Of a DNA stretch of 64,000 nt, positions 1-15,200 are shown in pieces; positions within the stretch are counted from its first letter, which is position 1, and each line of letters opens with the position of its first letter. The stretch comes from Oreohelix idahoensis. Lineage: Eukaryota > Mollusca > Gastropoda > Stylommatophora > Oreohelicidae. The DNA lies in the NCBI GenBank assembly GCA_024509875.1, contig JAMPIV010021267.1, positions 62,001 through 126,000 of the forward strand, read 5' to 3'. Under the pieces are notes generated by a model. That model had not been told where the DNA came from. It saw only the letters and a list, made by a program, of their open reading frames with translations, and did no database searches. The translations under genes were made by a program, and so were the position numbers.

Positions 1-61
1 ACAACACTAGTTCTAAAAACATGTCCTTAAAAACCACATGGAATGCAGCACTAAAACTCAC

Positions 62-210
62 ATTAGGTGCCGGATGGGCTGTCTGAATAGCCTCAACCTC
101 ATCACAAGCCTTGGCTTTTGAGCATTCGTGAGGTCAATAAAGCACAGACTTCCAGATTTTGTCCCAACAACAGCATACTGAGCTACACGGCTGCAAGCTA
201 ATGTTTCTGC
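62..210 (-). CDS. CFAP43: CFAP43 exon (tenth readable)
   Basis: Acceptor CTTTAAAG ends at 211 and donor GTGAGTTT begins at 61. The exon encodes a WD40 blade containing VAQYAVVGTKSGSLCFIDL and RQPIRHL. It ends after two bases of a codon, so the next exon lies off the window. It joins in frame to the GAY CCA end of exon 4357-4437. Confidence 0.85.
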
Positions 211-3200
211 CTTTAAAGAACAAATAATATTACTGTTAAAATATTAGTATAAAACTCATTTTCCACTTCTAAACATTTTATCTGTCTAGCATGCTGACCA
301 CAGTTGTTAATTAGCCAGTTAACTGGGCCAGAGGGTGCTAAGCTGAGGCAGAAATTATTGGTCTGGAGTATGGACCTGGTAGACTGAGGACTTCATCCTG
401 ATGACAGGCCTGCAGATTTAGCACTACTAACAAACTGAATGCAGAAGAAGAAGAGAGTTAATGTAGCAATTGAGTATGTATGTAAAAGAAACCAAAATTA
501 ACTGAAATTCATCAGTAAACTATAGAAATTAAAGTGGAAAAGACAGTAAATAGTAAGAGGTCTGTTCAAAAAGTTCCTGAACTTTTGAAATTTCGCCCAA
601 TGTGATGTCATAGCAGCTTCCGGTCAGTGGTGCTGCCTAGTGATGATTTTCTTGAGTAACCTACCATTTCCCGCATTTTTTTGTTGTGATTGTTTATTGT
701 CCTGTAGCTGATTGTTTACGTGCATGAAGATTGTGTTGTAGCTGATTGTTTACGTGCATGAAGATTGTGTTTTGCATTTTTCGAGATGTCTGAATTTCAT
801 GAGCAGCGAATCAACATCAAATTTTTCTTCAAGCTCGGGAAGACGTTCACGGAGACTCATGAAATGTTAAAACAAGTTTATGGGGATCAGTGCATAAGCC
901 GTACACGTTGTTACAAATGGCTTAAGTGATTTAAGGATGGTCGGCAGTCAACAGATGACGATTCGCATTTGGGACGACCCACGACATATCTGACAACGCT
1001 CATTTTGACCAGGTTCGTGAGATGGTGCGTTTCAATCATCGTCTGACAGTTCGGGAAATAGCAGAAGAATGCAACATCTCCATAGTATTATGTCCTGACA
1101 TTCTAACAGAGAAATTACAAATGCATCGGGTAGCTGCGAAGTTCGTTCCACGACTCCTGACACTAGATCAGAAAAACAATCGCATTGCCATCTGTCAGGA
1201 ACTTCTGGAGGATGACAACTTCATGAAGAAAATAATAACCGGCGATGAAACATAGGTCTACGGATACGACATCGAGCCGAAAATGCAGTCCTCACAGTGG
1301 GTTGGGAAGAATTCGCCAAGACCAAAAAATGCGCGGCAGGGAAGGTCGAATGTGAATGTCATGTTGACAGTGTCTTTTTACATCGAGGGTGTTGTGCACC
1401 ATGAATTCTTACCAGAGGGGCAAACAGTTAATTGCTGATACTATCTAGAAGTGCTGAAACGTCTCAGGGAAAACGTCAGTAGAAAAAGGCCTGAGTTGCA
1501 GAGAAACAACTCCTGATTTCTCCACCATGACAATGCGCCAGCCCATACATCACTGCTCGTTCGGGATTGTTTGGCAAAAACGAAGACAACTGTGCTTCCC
1601 CAGCCACCCTACTCACCTGACCTAGCCCCAGCAGACTTTTTTCTATTTCCCAAACTGAAATCCATCTTGAAAGGATGACGATTTCAGACCACTGAAGAAA
1701 TTATTGGCAATTCGTAGACGGACCTACGCATGATCCCCAAAAATGCTTACCATGACTGCTTCCAGAAGTGGAAACAGCATTGGGAGCGATGTATTAATAG
1801 AGAGGAGTATTTCTAAGGAGACACGGCTGACTAGGTTCCAGGTAAGCCGGAAAAAGTTTTACAAAAAAAATTACAGAACTTTTGAACAGACCTCGTACGT
1901 GAAAAAAATTGTACCATTACTATGCATTTTTTCTAATCTAGACTGTATTCATCATAAAACTATAAGTATACTAATAGTTTTATATTGAATTTTACGATGT
2001 ACTATAGACTGCTCCTATTCGCAGCTGTGTACTGTGCATTACAATGTTATGTTGAATTTTACCATTACTACACAGTTTTTCTATCTGGAGCTGTGTATGA
2101 GGGTCGTTCAAGTCAAACCGGGACTTTTGTTTGTACAAACTAAAAGAACAAATTTGTAGGAGTGAAATTGCCATTTATTTTTCGATATAATCCCCTGCAA
2201 CATTTATACACTTATCCCAGCCTTTAATTAATGCTTGAAAAGCTTTAGCGTAGAAAGATATGTCAGTACTCCTGAACCATTGTAGGACATTGCTTCACTT
2301 CGTCATCAGTGCTAACATGCTGACCTCCCAGGAACTCTTTCAGGGGTCCAAACAGGTAGAAGTCGCTCGGAGCGAGGTTTGGGCTGTAAGGGGGATGTGG
2401 CAATACCTCCCACCCGAGTTGCTGTAATTTGCACGTGGTGCGGTGAGCGATATGTGGTCCTGTGTTATCCTGTAGAAACAGGACGCCTTTTCTTATCAAA
2501 CCAGGCCGTTTTTTCCGCAGATGGTTATGCACATCACTTAGAATGCAACAGTACTCTTCACTGTTGATAGTGGCACCACAGGGTAGAAAATCCATGTGAA
2601 TAATACCACATTTGTCCCAGAAAACACTCGCCATCACTTTCCCAGCAGACGCAATTTTCCGAAATTTTTTGGGTGGTGGTGAATCCATATGCTTCCACTG
2701 CATGGATGCTCGTTTTGATTCCGGAGTGAAATGATGCACTCAGGTTTCATCACACGTAACGAAGCGATTCAGAAAATTCTGGCCTTCCCTGCCAAAACGA
2801 TCCTTCAACTCAGTGCAGACTTGAACTCTTCTCTGCCTGTCAAAAGCAGAAAGCTGTCTTGGCACCCAAAGTGCTCTAACTCTGTTGTCCGCCATTTTCA
2901 TTATCTATCAGGGACTGACCCGTCACGCGTACACCACCTAATGTAATAATGGTAACGGTAATACGAGTAGGTCACACCTGTTACTTACTACTGTCAGTAG
3001 CACCACCACGCTAGCATTCCTTCCTGTACTTCCAGAACAAAAAGTCCCGGTTTGACTTGCACGACCCTCGTACTATTGCTTCTAGTTTCATATTAAGCTT
3101 TTCCATTGCTATACAAATTTTGCATCCAGAGCTGTGCATTATTTCTTATAGTTTTATGTTGAATGTTACAATTACCTAACAATTTTGCTATCTAAAGAAG

Positions 3201-6200
3201 CTATGCATACATTCAGTTTAAAAAAACATGTTCTGATATTGAATGAATTTTTTTTTATTGCAATGTAATAGTAATATTACGCAACTTCTTGTGACAACAA
3301 GGAATATATAATGAATTAAATCTTCATCCCAAAGTGATTGCGTGCTTGTTTTTTCAAAATTTCTTTATCAATAATAAGAAAAATCAGCACATTCATGTGG
3401 TTTCAAAACTCAATTTCATGTCTTATTTCAATCATTATATCTCATACAGCATCTGACTGACACAGTGGTTAGATCGCTGGTCTCTCTTGGCAAAGGTACC
3501 GTGTGCTAATCATGGTACCAACACACTTCAGTCTACCCAGCTGTAAATGGGTACCTGACTCTGCTCTTTGAGTTAGGGAAGGAAAAGGCAGTGAGGAAAG
3601 GAACTGGTCACCCCACCTCCCGATGCTGGACCTAGTATGGCAAAGTCTCTAACACTTCACTCCCCAATGGCAGTATATGCTATGGGACTTCCTTTACTTT
3701 AACATCTCATACCTCCATTTCTACTAATGTTTTTTTCTATTGATAGTATTACTTCTTCTTCGTTCGTTCATCCTGAAAAGGATGTTGGTTGCATTGTGTC
3801 CGTTTACAGCGAAGCTGCGATATTTGCGCTTTTCGGCCGACACATCCGACTTCAGCACAGCATATTTTTGGACCGTGTTAGCCTTCAATCTTCGATCCCT
3901 ACTCACTCAGCCAGACTGCAGTGATGCAGCCTGTTTCCAGGACCACCACTTGGAGGTGGAGTAGGGTCTTGGTCAGCTCTGGTTCGCTGATCCTGAGGCA
4001 AGCGGTCTAGCTATGGGTCGCTGACTGCATTCCTCACTGTTGACGCGTTTTAGGTCTCTATTGATAGTATTACAACATTACACATCTCAATTTCTATCAT
4101 CACACATCATATCTCTGTTTCTATCTTAAAGTTATATAAGGAATAATTTCTCCAGAATACTAGAATTCTTGGCTCCTGAGTAACAAGAGCAAACAGCTTC
4201 TGCACACATTAGCTCCCATGAAGGTAACTTTGTTTTTCAAACAACTTGCCAGTTTAAACATATTTATTCACTAGTACTATACACTAAACATCCATCTATA
4301 ATTATTATTGCTCAGAGTAGAGGCATTATAAATAATTGCTTCAGGTGTTTACTTACTGGGTCATCAATGTCCAGTTCTGCCACAAGTGTTCCATCAGTAA
4401 TTTTCCACACTTGCAACAGCCCATTTTCTCTAAGTGACTGAAAGAAGTCATGAGGTGAAAAGAAAGTTTCAACAAAATCGTTGTATATCTACACTTTTCT
4501 GCATGGCACAACCAGCATTTACTTGGCTGAATCTTTGTTTGCAATGAACATCACATTTTTTAAAAGTATGACCTTATGGACACAACAAATTTATAAAACA
4601 CACAGAATGTTTCCTAACATATTTTTTTTTAAAAAAATTCACAAACAGGTTCAGATAACAGAACATACATACTGACATCTGTATTGAGATAATAAAAAAC
4701 TATATTCTAATTACCACTGCACAATCTGATCCTAAGGGAAGGCATCCAACACCCACAAAGTTTCCACAGCGCACTGCTAGTAGAGTGGACATAGAGTTGA
4801 CATTGCCACATGTGTAATACTGTATAGTACCCTATCAGAATGTTTTAAAATTGTTGTTATTGTTATTATTAAATAATTATGCTAGCAATTTAATTTCTCC
4901 TTTGGTTGCTCAAGACAAACATAAAACAATTTGTATCTGCTGCTGCAGATAGTTTCAATCATGTGACCTGCAAAACATCCAAACTCAGTCAAATAATTAC
5001 ATAATTGACATGCCCTGTGTAGCTCCTGGGGGTTTCTAACGAGACAAAGAAATAATAGGACATCTGCTCCCTCAAGTGTATCATAAGAAACATGAGGTTG
5101 TGTATCAGGCTGGCAGCCTCATCATCTAAAACAAATAACTACAGGAACCACTTTTATAACAGCATATGTATGCTTTTGGTGCAGGTTTCCTGCACTGGGG
5201 CTAGCTGTAATCATAACCCCTTGAACCATATGGAGCAACAAGGGAAATAATGGTAACTGGCATACCAAAGCTGTCAAAAAGTACACAGATTCTAAAAAAT
5301 GTTCTGACTGATCCTCTTCTGTGATCTTCTTCTTCTGCATTCATCCTGAAAAGGACATTGGTTACGTTGTGTTGCCGTTTACAGCAAAGCTGCGATATTT
5401 GTGCCTTTTGGCCCGACACATCCAGTTTCAGCATGGCATTTCTGGGACCGGGTTAGCCTTCCCTCTTCGATCCCTACTCTCTCCGCCAGACTGCAGTGAT
5501 GCAGCCTGTTTCCAGGACCACCACTTGGAGGTGGAGTAGGGTCTTGGTCAGTTCTGGTTCGTTGACCAAGCAGTCAAGCTATGGGTCGCTACTGCATTTA
5601 TCACTGTTGCTGCATATTCGGTCCCCTCTTCTATGATCAGACACATGCATCTTCATTCTTTTTCTGTATGGCATGTATTATTACATTTAATCTTCATGTT
5701 CATCATAACATCTCATGTTCCTTACTTATATTATTACATTATCTTATATCTCCATTTTTAACATCACATAATCTCACAACTCTATTTCTATCATCATATT
5801 TCATATCTCCATTTCTATTATTAAATATAATACTTCTACATCTATTGATAATATCACATCATCTCATATCTCCATTTCTATATGCTGGCCTTCAAAGCAT
5901 GTATACACTGCTTAGACAGTGCAGACTATGCTGGCTTGGCCATGTCCGCCGCATGGAAGATGGTCGCATCCCGAAAGATATCTTCTATGGACGACTGGCA
6001 GATGGCAAAAGAACAGTTGGGTGACTGCAAGCTGCCGATCACACCATGTGGTGATGCGGACTACGGTGCTAACTACATTTGGGCAAAAAGAAGCTCTCAT
6101 GGCAAGCAGAAGAGAGGAAAGAACGTCGAAAGAAACATCAAGAAAAAAAGCAGCTGAGGGCTGTCACCTCGGGGGCGCATTCCCACAGTCAGTTATGACT

Positions 6201-9200
6201 GAAGGGACTATTATTATTATTATCACAACTATCTCATTTGACTATTTCTATCATCACAACTGCCTACATTTCTATTTCTGTCATCATAACTTATCTCCAT
6301 TTCTATCATCACAACATCTCATATCTCCATTTCTATCATCACAACAACTCATATCTCTATTTCTATCATCATAACATATCACTGCATTTATGTCATCACA
6401 TCTCACATCTCCATTTCTATCATCAAAACATCTCATATGTCTATTTCTATAATCACAACTGCTTACATCTCCATTTCTGTCAACATAACTTATCTTCATT
6501 TCTATCATCACAACATCCCACGTCTGCATGTCTGTTAACAGATATCACGTAAATGCTATTCATAAACTTAAATCAGTGGTACTAACATTTGGGGAGCCCC
6601 ATGCAAGAATCTGATAATTTTGACCAAAAGCAAGAGCAGATACAGGAAAGTTGACATCAATTTCTTCCTTCACAGCAACTTTTTCTCCAGTAACATCAAG
6701 CAAGCGAATGACACCATCCTTTGACAAAAAATAATTTAGAACATTTTCTTCCAGTTTTTTACAGTTCAAGTAACATTTAATAAGCTAGACTAGCTAGAAA
6801 AACTGAATCTAATCAAATACACTTTACCCAAAAAGTTTATTCATCACATGTGCTTCCACCTTGAGGTGGCAGGATTGCTTGCATGCCTTATTGATTAAGT
6901 AAGCTATATTAGTAGCCACCTTGTGTTCCTGGAAGTTCATGCACAAAAAGAGGACATGCACAAAAAGACAGACAGAATGAAGCATAATAGCAAAAACAAA
7001 GCTACACATCAATGTAAATAAAAAGGGAATAACAACAAAAGAAATTTGACAGAGAGATTCAATACAGATTAATGGTCAGATGAATGAAGAAGTATACTGT
7101 TCAAAAAAAGAGACACATAGCTATCTGAGGGCGCGTTTTTATGAGTATGTAAGTAAAATTTGGTGCTGGGGTATATAAAAACCAGCCTCAAATGTTCTTT
7201 ACAGTCAAATGCACGTGTTGACCTGAATTGCGTTCGTTTTTGTAATCGTTACAACGCAGTGGTCAATAGTGTTTATGACACAATTTTTGACCACAGCTCA
7301 TGTTGCACGCACGTGAAAGCAACAAAATTTGGGGTGAACACTATTCACTGACTACGCAACTGAAACCCTATAAAAGGATAACGCTACACACAAAAATTCA
7401 GTTCATTTTCAAGCAGACATTTATGGCATCTCTATCGATAAATTTAAGGAACATGGCTATTGGCCGACTGCATGCAGACGAAAGTCAAAGTCAGGTTGCC
7501 AGGCATCTAAACATGCATCAGAGTACCACCAGTCGACTTTGGCACCGGTTCCAAGCCACTGGCTCAGTTGAAGACCGGCATCGCAGTGGACGACCCAGAG
7601 TGACAACAGCAGCGGAGGATCGCTTTATTCGGCTTCGTCACCTCAGAGACAGGTTTACAACAGCTTCCTCAACTGCCCAGTCATTGCCTGCAGGACGTCA
7701 TGTGTCTGATCAAACTGTCCAGAATAGACTGCATGACGCTGGACTTTGGGCACAACGACCTCACCGAGGACCTGTCCTTACGCGCCGCCATCGCCAAAAT
7801 CGACTTCTTTGGGCCAACCAGCATCGTCCCTGGGCAGCTGACAATCAATGGAGACGTGTCTGGTTTAGTGACGAATCTTTCTTTTTGTTGCAGCGTCATG
7901 ATAGACGGCGTAGGGTCTACCGTTGGTGAAATGAACGTTTTGCCCAAAATTGCGTTGATGAAGCTCCGCCGCACGGTGGTGGAGGTGCAATGGTGTGGGG
8001 AATGATCAGTTACAACGGAAGGAGTCAATTGGTGCACATTGAAGGAGGCTTGAATGCGCAACGATACGTCAATGAAATTCTTCGACCCCATGTCCTTCCA
8101 CTTTTGGCTGCCCAAAAGTCTGTGTTTCAACAGGACAACGCCAGACCCCATTGTGCACGGTTGACCACGCAGTTCCTGATTGCCAACAACATTCTCACCC
8201 TTCCCTGTCTCCAGACATGAGTCCGATTGAGCACCTGTGGGATGAGCTGCATAGACATGTTTTTCGCCGAGACCTTGCTCCAGCCAATCATCGTGATCTG
8301 TTCCAGGCACTCCAGGAAGAGTGGGCAGCCATCCCACAGGCCCACATCAGACGTCTGATCGCATCCATGCCCAGGAGATGCCAGTCGCTGATCGATGCAA
8401 GAGGGGCCACACACCATACTAACGGGAAAGCCCGTACGCCAAAAAACTCTCATGACCCAGATGCAAAACAACTGTCAATTGATTGGTTGAGCCCTAAGGT
8501 ATTCTTGTGTGCAATTTGAACAATTAACTAATTAAATTAAAAAAGTTATTGAATGTCAAAATTATGGCTATGTGTGTGCCTTCAGTAGCTATGCGTTTCT
8601 TTTTTTGAACAGTATACATCTTTACTTACATGAGAATTAACACTGGCATAAAATGGAGAAACACATTAAGATGTCAATGCCAGGATTAACAAAACAGATT
8701 TGCCTTCACCTCTCCACCCAATTAATATGGAACTCATGAACTTTTTTTACCAGAAAATTAAATATACATATAGTTGATTCTACTCAAATCATGTAGAAAC
8801 ATGGCATGTCGGAAAGAGTACTAAGTCTAAACTTGACATCTCCACTAACAAATGCCTCCATTGTACCCTCCATATCAGATGAAAGACCAATGAACGAGAA
8901 CCAGACAAGATTGGCTGTGTGTCCTTTCATGATTTACTTTCACAGCAAGGCAATGGCACTAACTGGATGGTCCTCCGTTCAAGTCCTGGCAAGCCTATCA
9001 CTTTTTCTTTTCTGTTATCTGGTGTCCTCCTTTATGTCCAACGAGTGCCTGATAATTTTCTTTATTTATTATTCAGAGGACTCAAGTTTCCTTCATTATT
9101 TATTTAAAAGTTCATCCATCCATGACTTTAACCTACCAGTCTATTCCGTGTTGTTCAGATCTATTTTTTTCTTCCTTCTTTGTTTTTAAATATTAGACAA

Positions 9201-12200
9201 AGCCCAGACTTTAAAGCACTTTTAATTGTTACAGACTAAATAAACACCTAAAGGTATTCGTACCATGCCAGCAGCATACAGCCCATTCTGATGTAAAGCA
9301 ATACACTGTAATGAGCCAGGTTTCAGTAGCCCAGATGTAGATTCTGAAAATAGTTGACGTAAAGAAAAATAAATAAAAATGATCCATACCTGTCAATAAT
9401 TTGTTATGAGTTATTTTTGTGGCATTTGACCACTTAACTAGGAATGTTAAAAAGCACTAAAAAAATTCATGCTGCAACATGCTTTTTGCATGACACCAAT
9501 TCCCTCTTCTTAACCACCATATATTCTGGATACAATTCATAACTCCTATACTGTACTATAACATCTTGCAACATCTGAGTATTTTCTTACATTTTTTTTT
9601 ATTACTGTGGATTGTCCATATATCCCCCTGTTATTAGTGCTTGTCACTGACAGCCAATTGACAGAAACCACTAGGATAGGAAATGGATTGTAAAATGAAT
9701 GTATAGACTGGATTTCAGTACAGCATCATCAACCACCTGCACACAGCTGGCACCCTCATCATGTAAGATAAACTGCTACAGACACCACCACTGATAGAGG
9801 ACATGAATGCTTTGGTGAAGCAACAGAATGCAGTTGTGACCCCATGCTTGATGGGGAGTGGAAAAAAAAATGATGATCATCAATAACCAGAAACAGAATT
9901 CAGTGAACTCTGATGAATCAACCTAGTGATCTCAACTTCGCAGATGACTATGCCTTTCTATCTCATTATCAAAACCAGATGCAGGACAGAAAGAGAATAC
10001 TGGGTGAGCATTAAAAGCAAAATTCTGTGCTTCTCAATGGTGCAGAATGCTGGAAAGTAACAGAGAAGGAAATGTCAAAATTGTCCTCTTTCCACACAAT
10101 CTGCCTAAAGAAAATTCTCTGAGTTTTCTGGCTGAATACAATCACCAACCAAGAACTGCTTACTTGGAGCAACCAAGAGGACACGCACACCATCATAGAT
10201 GGCAGATGCTAGAGTTATGTTGGCCACATCCTCAGAAGAGACCCTGATGCCATCACAAGAAAAGCTATGCTATGGACCTCTGAAGGAAAGCGAAAGAGAG
10301 GCTGACCAAAAACAACTTGTCGGAGAACTGTAGAGGTCGAGATGCAAAGAATGAACCAGAGCTGGGGCACTGCATGAAGGATGGTCGCCAACTGAGCAAA
10401 GTGAAAGCACTTTGCTGCTGCCCAACAAGACACCACCAGACAAGATGGCCACTGACTGCTTTGACAGTCGGCGGCTAAGGATCAAAGAAGAAGAAGAAGT
10501 AAAAGCAAAAATGTCTGAAAATCCACAGAAAGAAGATAAAGCTCATGAGAATAAATATAGGACATTTATGGCTAAATTGTACCTAGAGAAACACCTCTAC
10601 AAAACTTAAATTCATATGCATTACTTGGCAGCAACACAGAGAAAGTTGAAAGAATGACACTAAACATCAAAATAGGAGATAAAAAAGCAACATTCGCTCA
10701 CACTGTAGTGGGAATTGTAGGGAACTTAAAGGAGTCCGGTTTCTCCAGAAAAATAAAAATTTTCAACTCGATTCGATTGTCAATTAAATTAAGTCCCATC
10801 AAATGGTTCTGCCATGCAAAGGAAAACAAAAAATAAATTACCAAGAAGTTAATAGACATTTATAAGTGAGTGCTTGCACCAGTTAGAAGGATTACAAGAA
10901 GTACGGTAGGATCACCAGTTAGGAATTAAAGACAATAACCAGACAAATACATGTAATACAAAAGGTGAGGAAAAAGGTGTTACAGATGGATAAGACAAAT
11001 ACTGAAGAAACCAGCTGATAGCATTACAATTATAGTCTATGTTTTGGAATTCCTAAGTAAAAGGAACAAGAGAAGACACAAAAACAGATGAAGATGAGAA
11101 ACAGGGATAGACATAAGAAGAATAATGAAGATGTGAGAATAATTTGAAAAGAACTTTCTAGACACCTACGCTGGATGTCACAGAATACATTATTATGCGA
11201 GTTGAGTAAACATGGAAAATTTTTTTTTTTATACGCAGTGATGAATACTTTATTATAGGCACTCATCAAGGAGTTCAAGAAAGACTTTCATAATATTTGA
11301 AGTTGTTAACTCATACTGGCTTTTATTATTTGCTAAATTGTGTAGTTAGATTTCTTGTAAAAGTGTTGTCAACTCATCAAACCCAGCACAGTTTTGGTCA
11401 TACAGGTCATCTTGTCCTGGAACGTGATGAGGCTCCGACAAGAATGTGAGTGTAAACAATGATGTGAGTACGCGAATGGTAGAATGATTCGATAGAGTTG
11501 ACAGGTTGGTAGTACATCACTCATACTCACACTGTTCGAATTCAAGAAGTACTGGAACTACGGTGGTCTTTTTATAACATTTTTTTACGTGTATGGTTAC
11601 AGGAACAAATGTCGACATAGACAGCATAATGTTGATCACAGGAATATCATCTTAAGTTAGCATTCATGCTTGGCAAATATCATAATGGAGCATTCGTAAA
11701 TAAGCATTCAGCGTTCCATCATGTAAATCATCTGGCTTTACTGACTGGGCACGTCAGACCATAACCAATATATAGGAAGGCTCCTAGACCTAACCTCGTC
11801 TAGCGAATATTCCTTCACGTAAAGTTCAATATATATATATATTTCATAATATAGGAATCCCAGACATGGGTTCTCACATGTAGCAGTGATCTCTTGGTTC
11901 ATCGAGCGATAGTACAGGCATCCCTTTTTCTCACTCGATAAATACAAAGTATATGAATTTCAACATGGCTGTTCTCTCTCTCGTGAGCTTCACTCACTAT
12001 AGAATATAGACCAAAATTAGTCATTCATTAAATGTCCTCATTTCTTCATAGGTTCTCTCATAGAGGTAATTGAATAATATCATACAATCCAGTGCTGATA
12101 CATAGGAATGTCTTCTTCCTTTGAATGGATATTCTTTTTTAAAAGTACCACTGTGCATCTGCTTATCAACAACGATGGCGAAGCCCAAGTTCATAATAAA

Positions 12201-15200
12201 TTGTGGTTTTACCTTTTTATGCGAAATATAACTTTGCCATTCCTTGGCAAAAGAGAATAAACACTGGGGTAAAGTACATACAACATGTCTAAATGATTAT
12301 CACTTTTCCCCATCCATATATAGATCACTATTTCGGCAAAAAGCCTGCTACAACAAAAACTCGGCATCCTCACAGGATGACAGCCATGGATCACACCCTT
12401 TGCTAGCGATACTTCCGCTGCATAGCCTTTGACCTTTTCTAGCGACAACCAAATTAGTTCGACTTAGAAATGCAAAGATATCCATATATAAGACAGACTC
12501 GTCCTACTCATACAAACACTACGTATAAATTCAGGCCATAGATATACTGAAGCAAGAACAATCTATTCCTACCCAGCCACAGAATAAATCGCAGTAGGCC
12601 TAGAGTCGTCTGCGGAGTCCGATCGAAGATGACAGAACTATTTTCAAGGGAAGCAACCCAAAAATGACTTCTCCTTAAGCACTTAAAAAGGAAATACTTT
12701 GCTTACCAAAATATTTGCGAACATAAGAATATAAATGTATTATATTGCAAGATAGTAAAAATTGCCCTTTACACTTACTTTATTAGTTTATACTCCAAAG
12801 ATTCTAGCTTTAGAAAATAGTATGGGAATGTCCACATTTAATAAGTAAAAAGTTTTTATTTTTACTGACGAGTGAACATAAATAGACTTAAAAAGGATAT
12901 GTAACAACCAGTTAAATGTGAAGAAAAAAAGAATGAAAACTAGTAAAAAACCATATCATTTTCCTTACTGTTTGATCCTTTGAAATCTTGAGCAAATTAT
13001 GCAAGAATAAAACATGAAAATTACAAAAATTACCATCAGGAGACACATTTTCATGATCTGGGTCATCGTTCAAGTCTTGATCAGATGGACTGTTTTCCGT
13101 TTGTGATGAAGGGTAATATAATATTTTTACCTTCATCAGTTCAGTGTCCACCTGCGTAAAGTTTCAATTTTTTTTTAAATGAATCAGTTAAGGAAAAAAA
13201 AAAGAGAAGATTTATTAAACAATTACTTAAAGCACTGTACAAAACCAGGGAGAAAGAAATGAAAGCTTTGTTCTATGCAATAATATAAATTATTTAATTT
13301 GTTCATTAATACTGCTAACTGGCACCTATTGTTGACTTACACTACCCAAACAAGTTTAACAAGTGGTCCCAAGATCTCTATTGAATGTACCAGAAATCAC
13401 CACAAAAACTAGAAGGGCAGATTAAGTTGGCAATATTCATTTTTACCTTAAAGAGCTGACCATCTTCACATCCAACATAAAAATCTCCTGTGGGCAGCCA
13501 TGTCATTGAAGCAGGCCTGACTCGCACAGCAGAGTCTTTGATGATGTCCAACTGTTCAACCTCCTCACCAGCTAAGCCTGCAACTGCTGAATCTGGGATG
13601 TCTACTGTGTATTTAGACACCTTTTTAAAGGGCTTTTCATTTGTCTCATTAACACAAGTCTCAACAACTTCATCCTCAGCAGAGCACTCGTTTAGATTCA
13701 GCGGTGGAAGACGTATTTTGCTAAAATATAGAAATGTCAAATAACAATGAACAGAAGCTACAGCGTATCAAAATTTACAAACACTTTTAACAAACCAGTA
13801 ATATTACTATGTAAAAAATATGAATATTAATAACAAATTGTTAAAACAAATTTAAATATTACGTTCAGAAGTATAAAAAATGTGCGTAAATAGTAAATTA
13901 TTAAGATAGAATATAAGAGAAAACAAAGTTAACAAATTACATATGAAAGATCTACAAGGGCATTCAAAAATGAATATTGACAGAAAACATAAAGTGAATC
14001 TAAAAGAAAGGACTGGAAATAAAGTATGTATGTCATGAAGGGTAAAGCAGAATAAAGAGAAACTATGTAACAGTGAAATCTTCAATCTTCTTAGTGGTGC
14101 CTTCATCCTGACGTGGTCAGAACCTCTTCAACCCAGAAACTATGCTGGTCATGGTACTACTAGAAGGTTCTCCCAAGCCAGACAAGTACCAAAATAAAGA
14201 GACCAAACCAAGTGACACCTACCTTTTGGATTAACAGGTTGAGTATAGACTAGCACCAAGTACTCCAGGAGCTCTAGTGATATACTTTAGAAATACTGAG
14301 TTCTCTAAAAGATCTATTTTTACAAAATCCTGTGTTTTCAGGTTTCAGAATATTATGAACTTGTAATTGTTGCTGTTCCGTTACCCAGGGATTTCAGTTA
14401 TTCACTCTTTTACCCATATGGCAATTTGGGGGTGTCGTTTTGGGCTTTCTTGCAACCCCAGAGAACTTCCCCAACTCAGCGGGTGCAGCTGGCAGAAGTC
14501 ACACCAGACCCACTAATTAGCGTGCGTGCAATGCCACGAGAAGGATAGTCCTCTTTTCTGCAAGGGGGTCATTGTGGAGGGGGACTCTATAGTCAGCTGA
14601 GCCGATGGCGTCCGAACAGACACACGTAGTTTTGACCTATCATTTGAACTGGGAGGGCCCATCGCCAGGAGCACCACTCACAGTCTTTTGGGGCATCGTT
14701 TGCCTGCTGTCATGAATTCGGTACAAATGCAACCTATATGTTAATTTTAATATCTGCTCAATAATCTCCTTCCTACAATTCCATAAACCCAGCGGTGGAA
14801 AATTCAAACTAAATGATATTTTACAGAACAATAATTTCACTTCAAAGAAAATATTATGTTCAAATCTTATACAGTTCATGAATAAAGTCAATTTAAGTAA
14901 GTTAGCTCATGTGTACCATATAAGAAAAAAGCATGTACAGAAATGCCGACAAACTTTAGAAGATGTTACGGAAGGATGCTGCCAAACAACGATATCTTGA
15001 AAATTTGACAAAATACGAGAAATAAGGAGCATTTCAAAGTTGAACTTCATGAGCTTATTGACTAGATTATGACAGAAACAGCAGAAAAGAAAACACAGAA
15101 AAGTATGGATTTCACAAAGACACTAGTAAGAATCAAATTATCACTCTTAACTATTACAGGACGAGAGGCAAGTATTCAGGGCCGATTTTCCTAGGTACTT

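Noticed and set aside
8806..9189. 127-codon plus-strand frame in a CFAP43 intron
   Set aside because: Low-complexity hydrophobic translation of AT-rich DNA with no recognisable family.
11360..12670. Possible solo LTR (TGTTG near 11363, CCCA near 12662, flanks AAAAG and AAAAT)
   Set aside because: The target duplication is imperfect, no second copy is in the window, and the ends could be chance.
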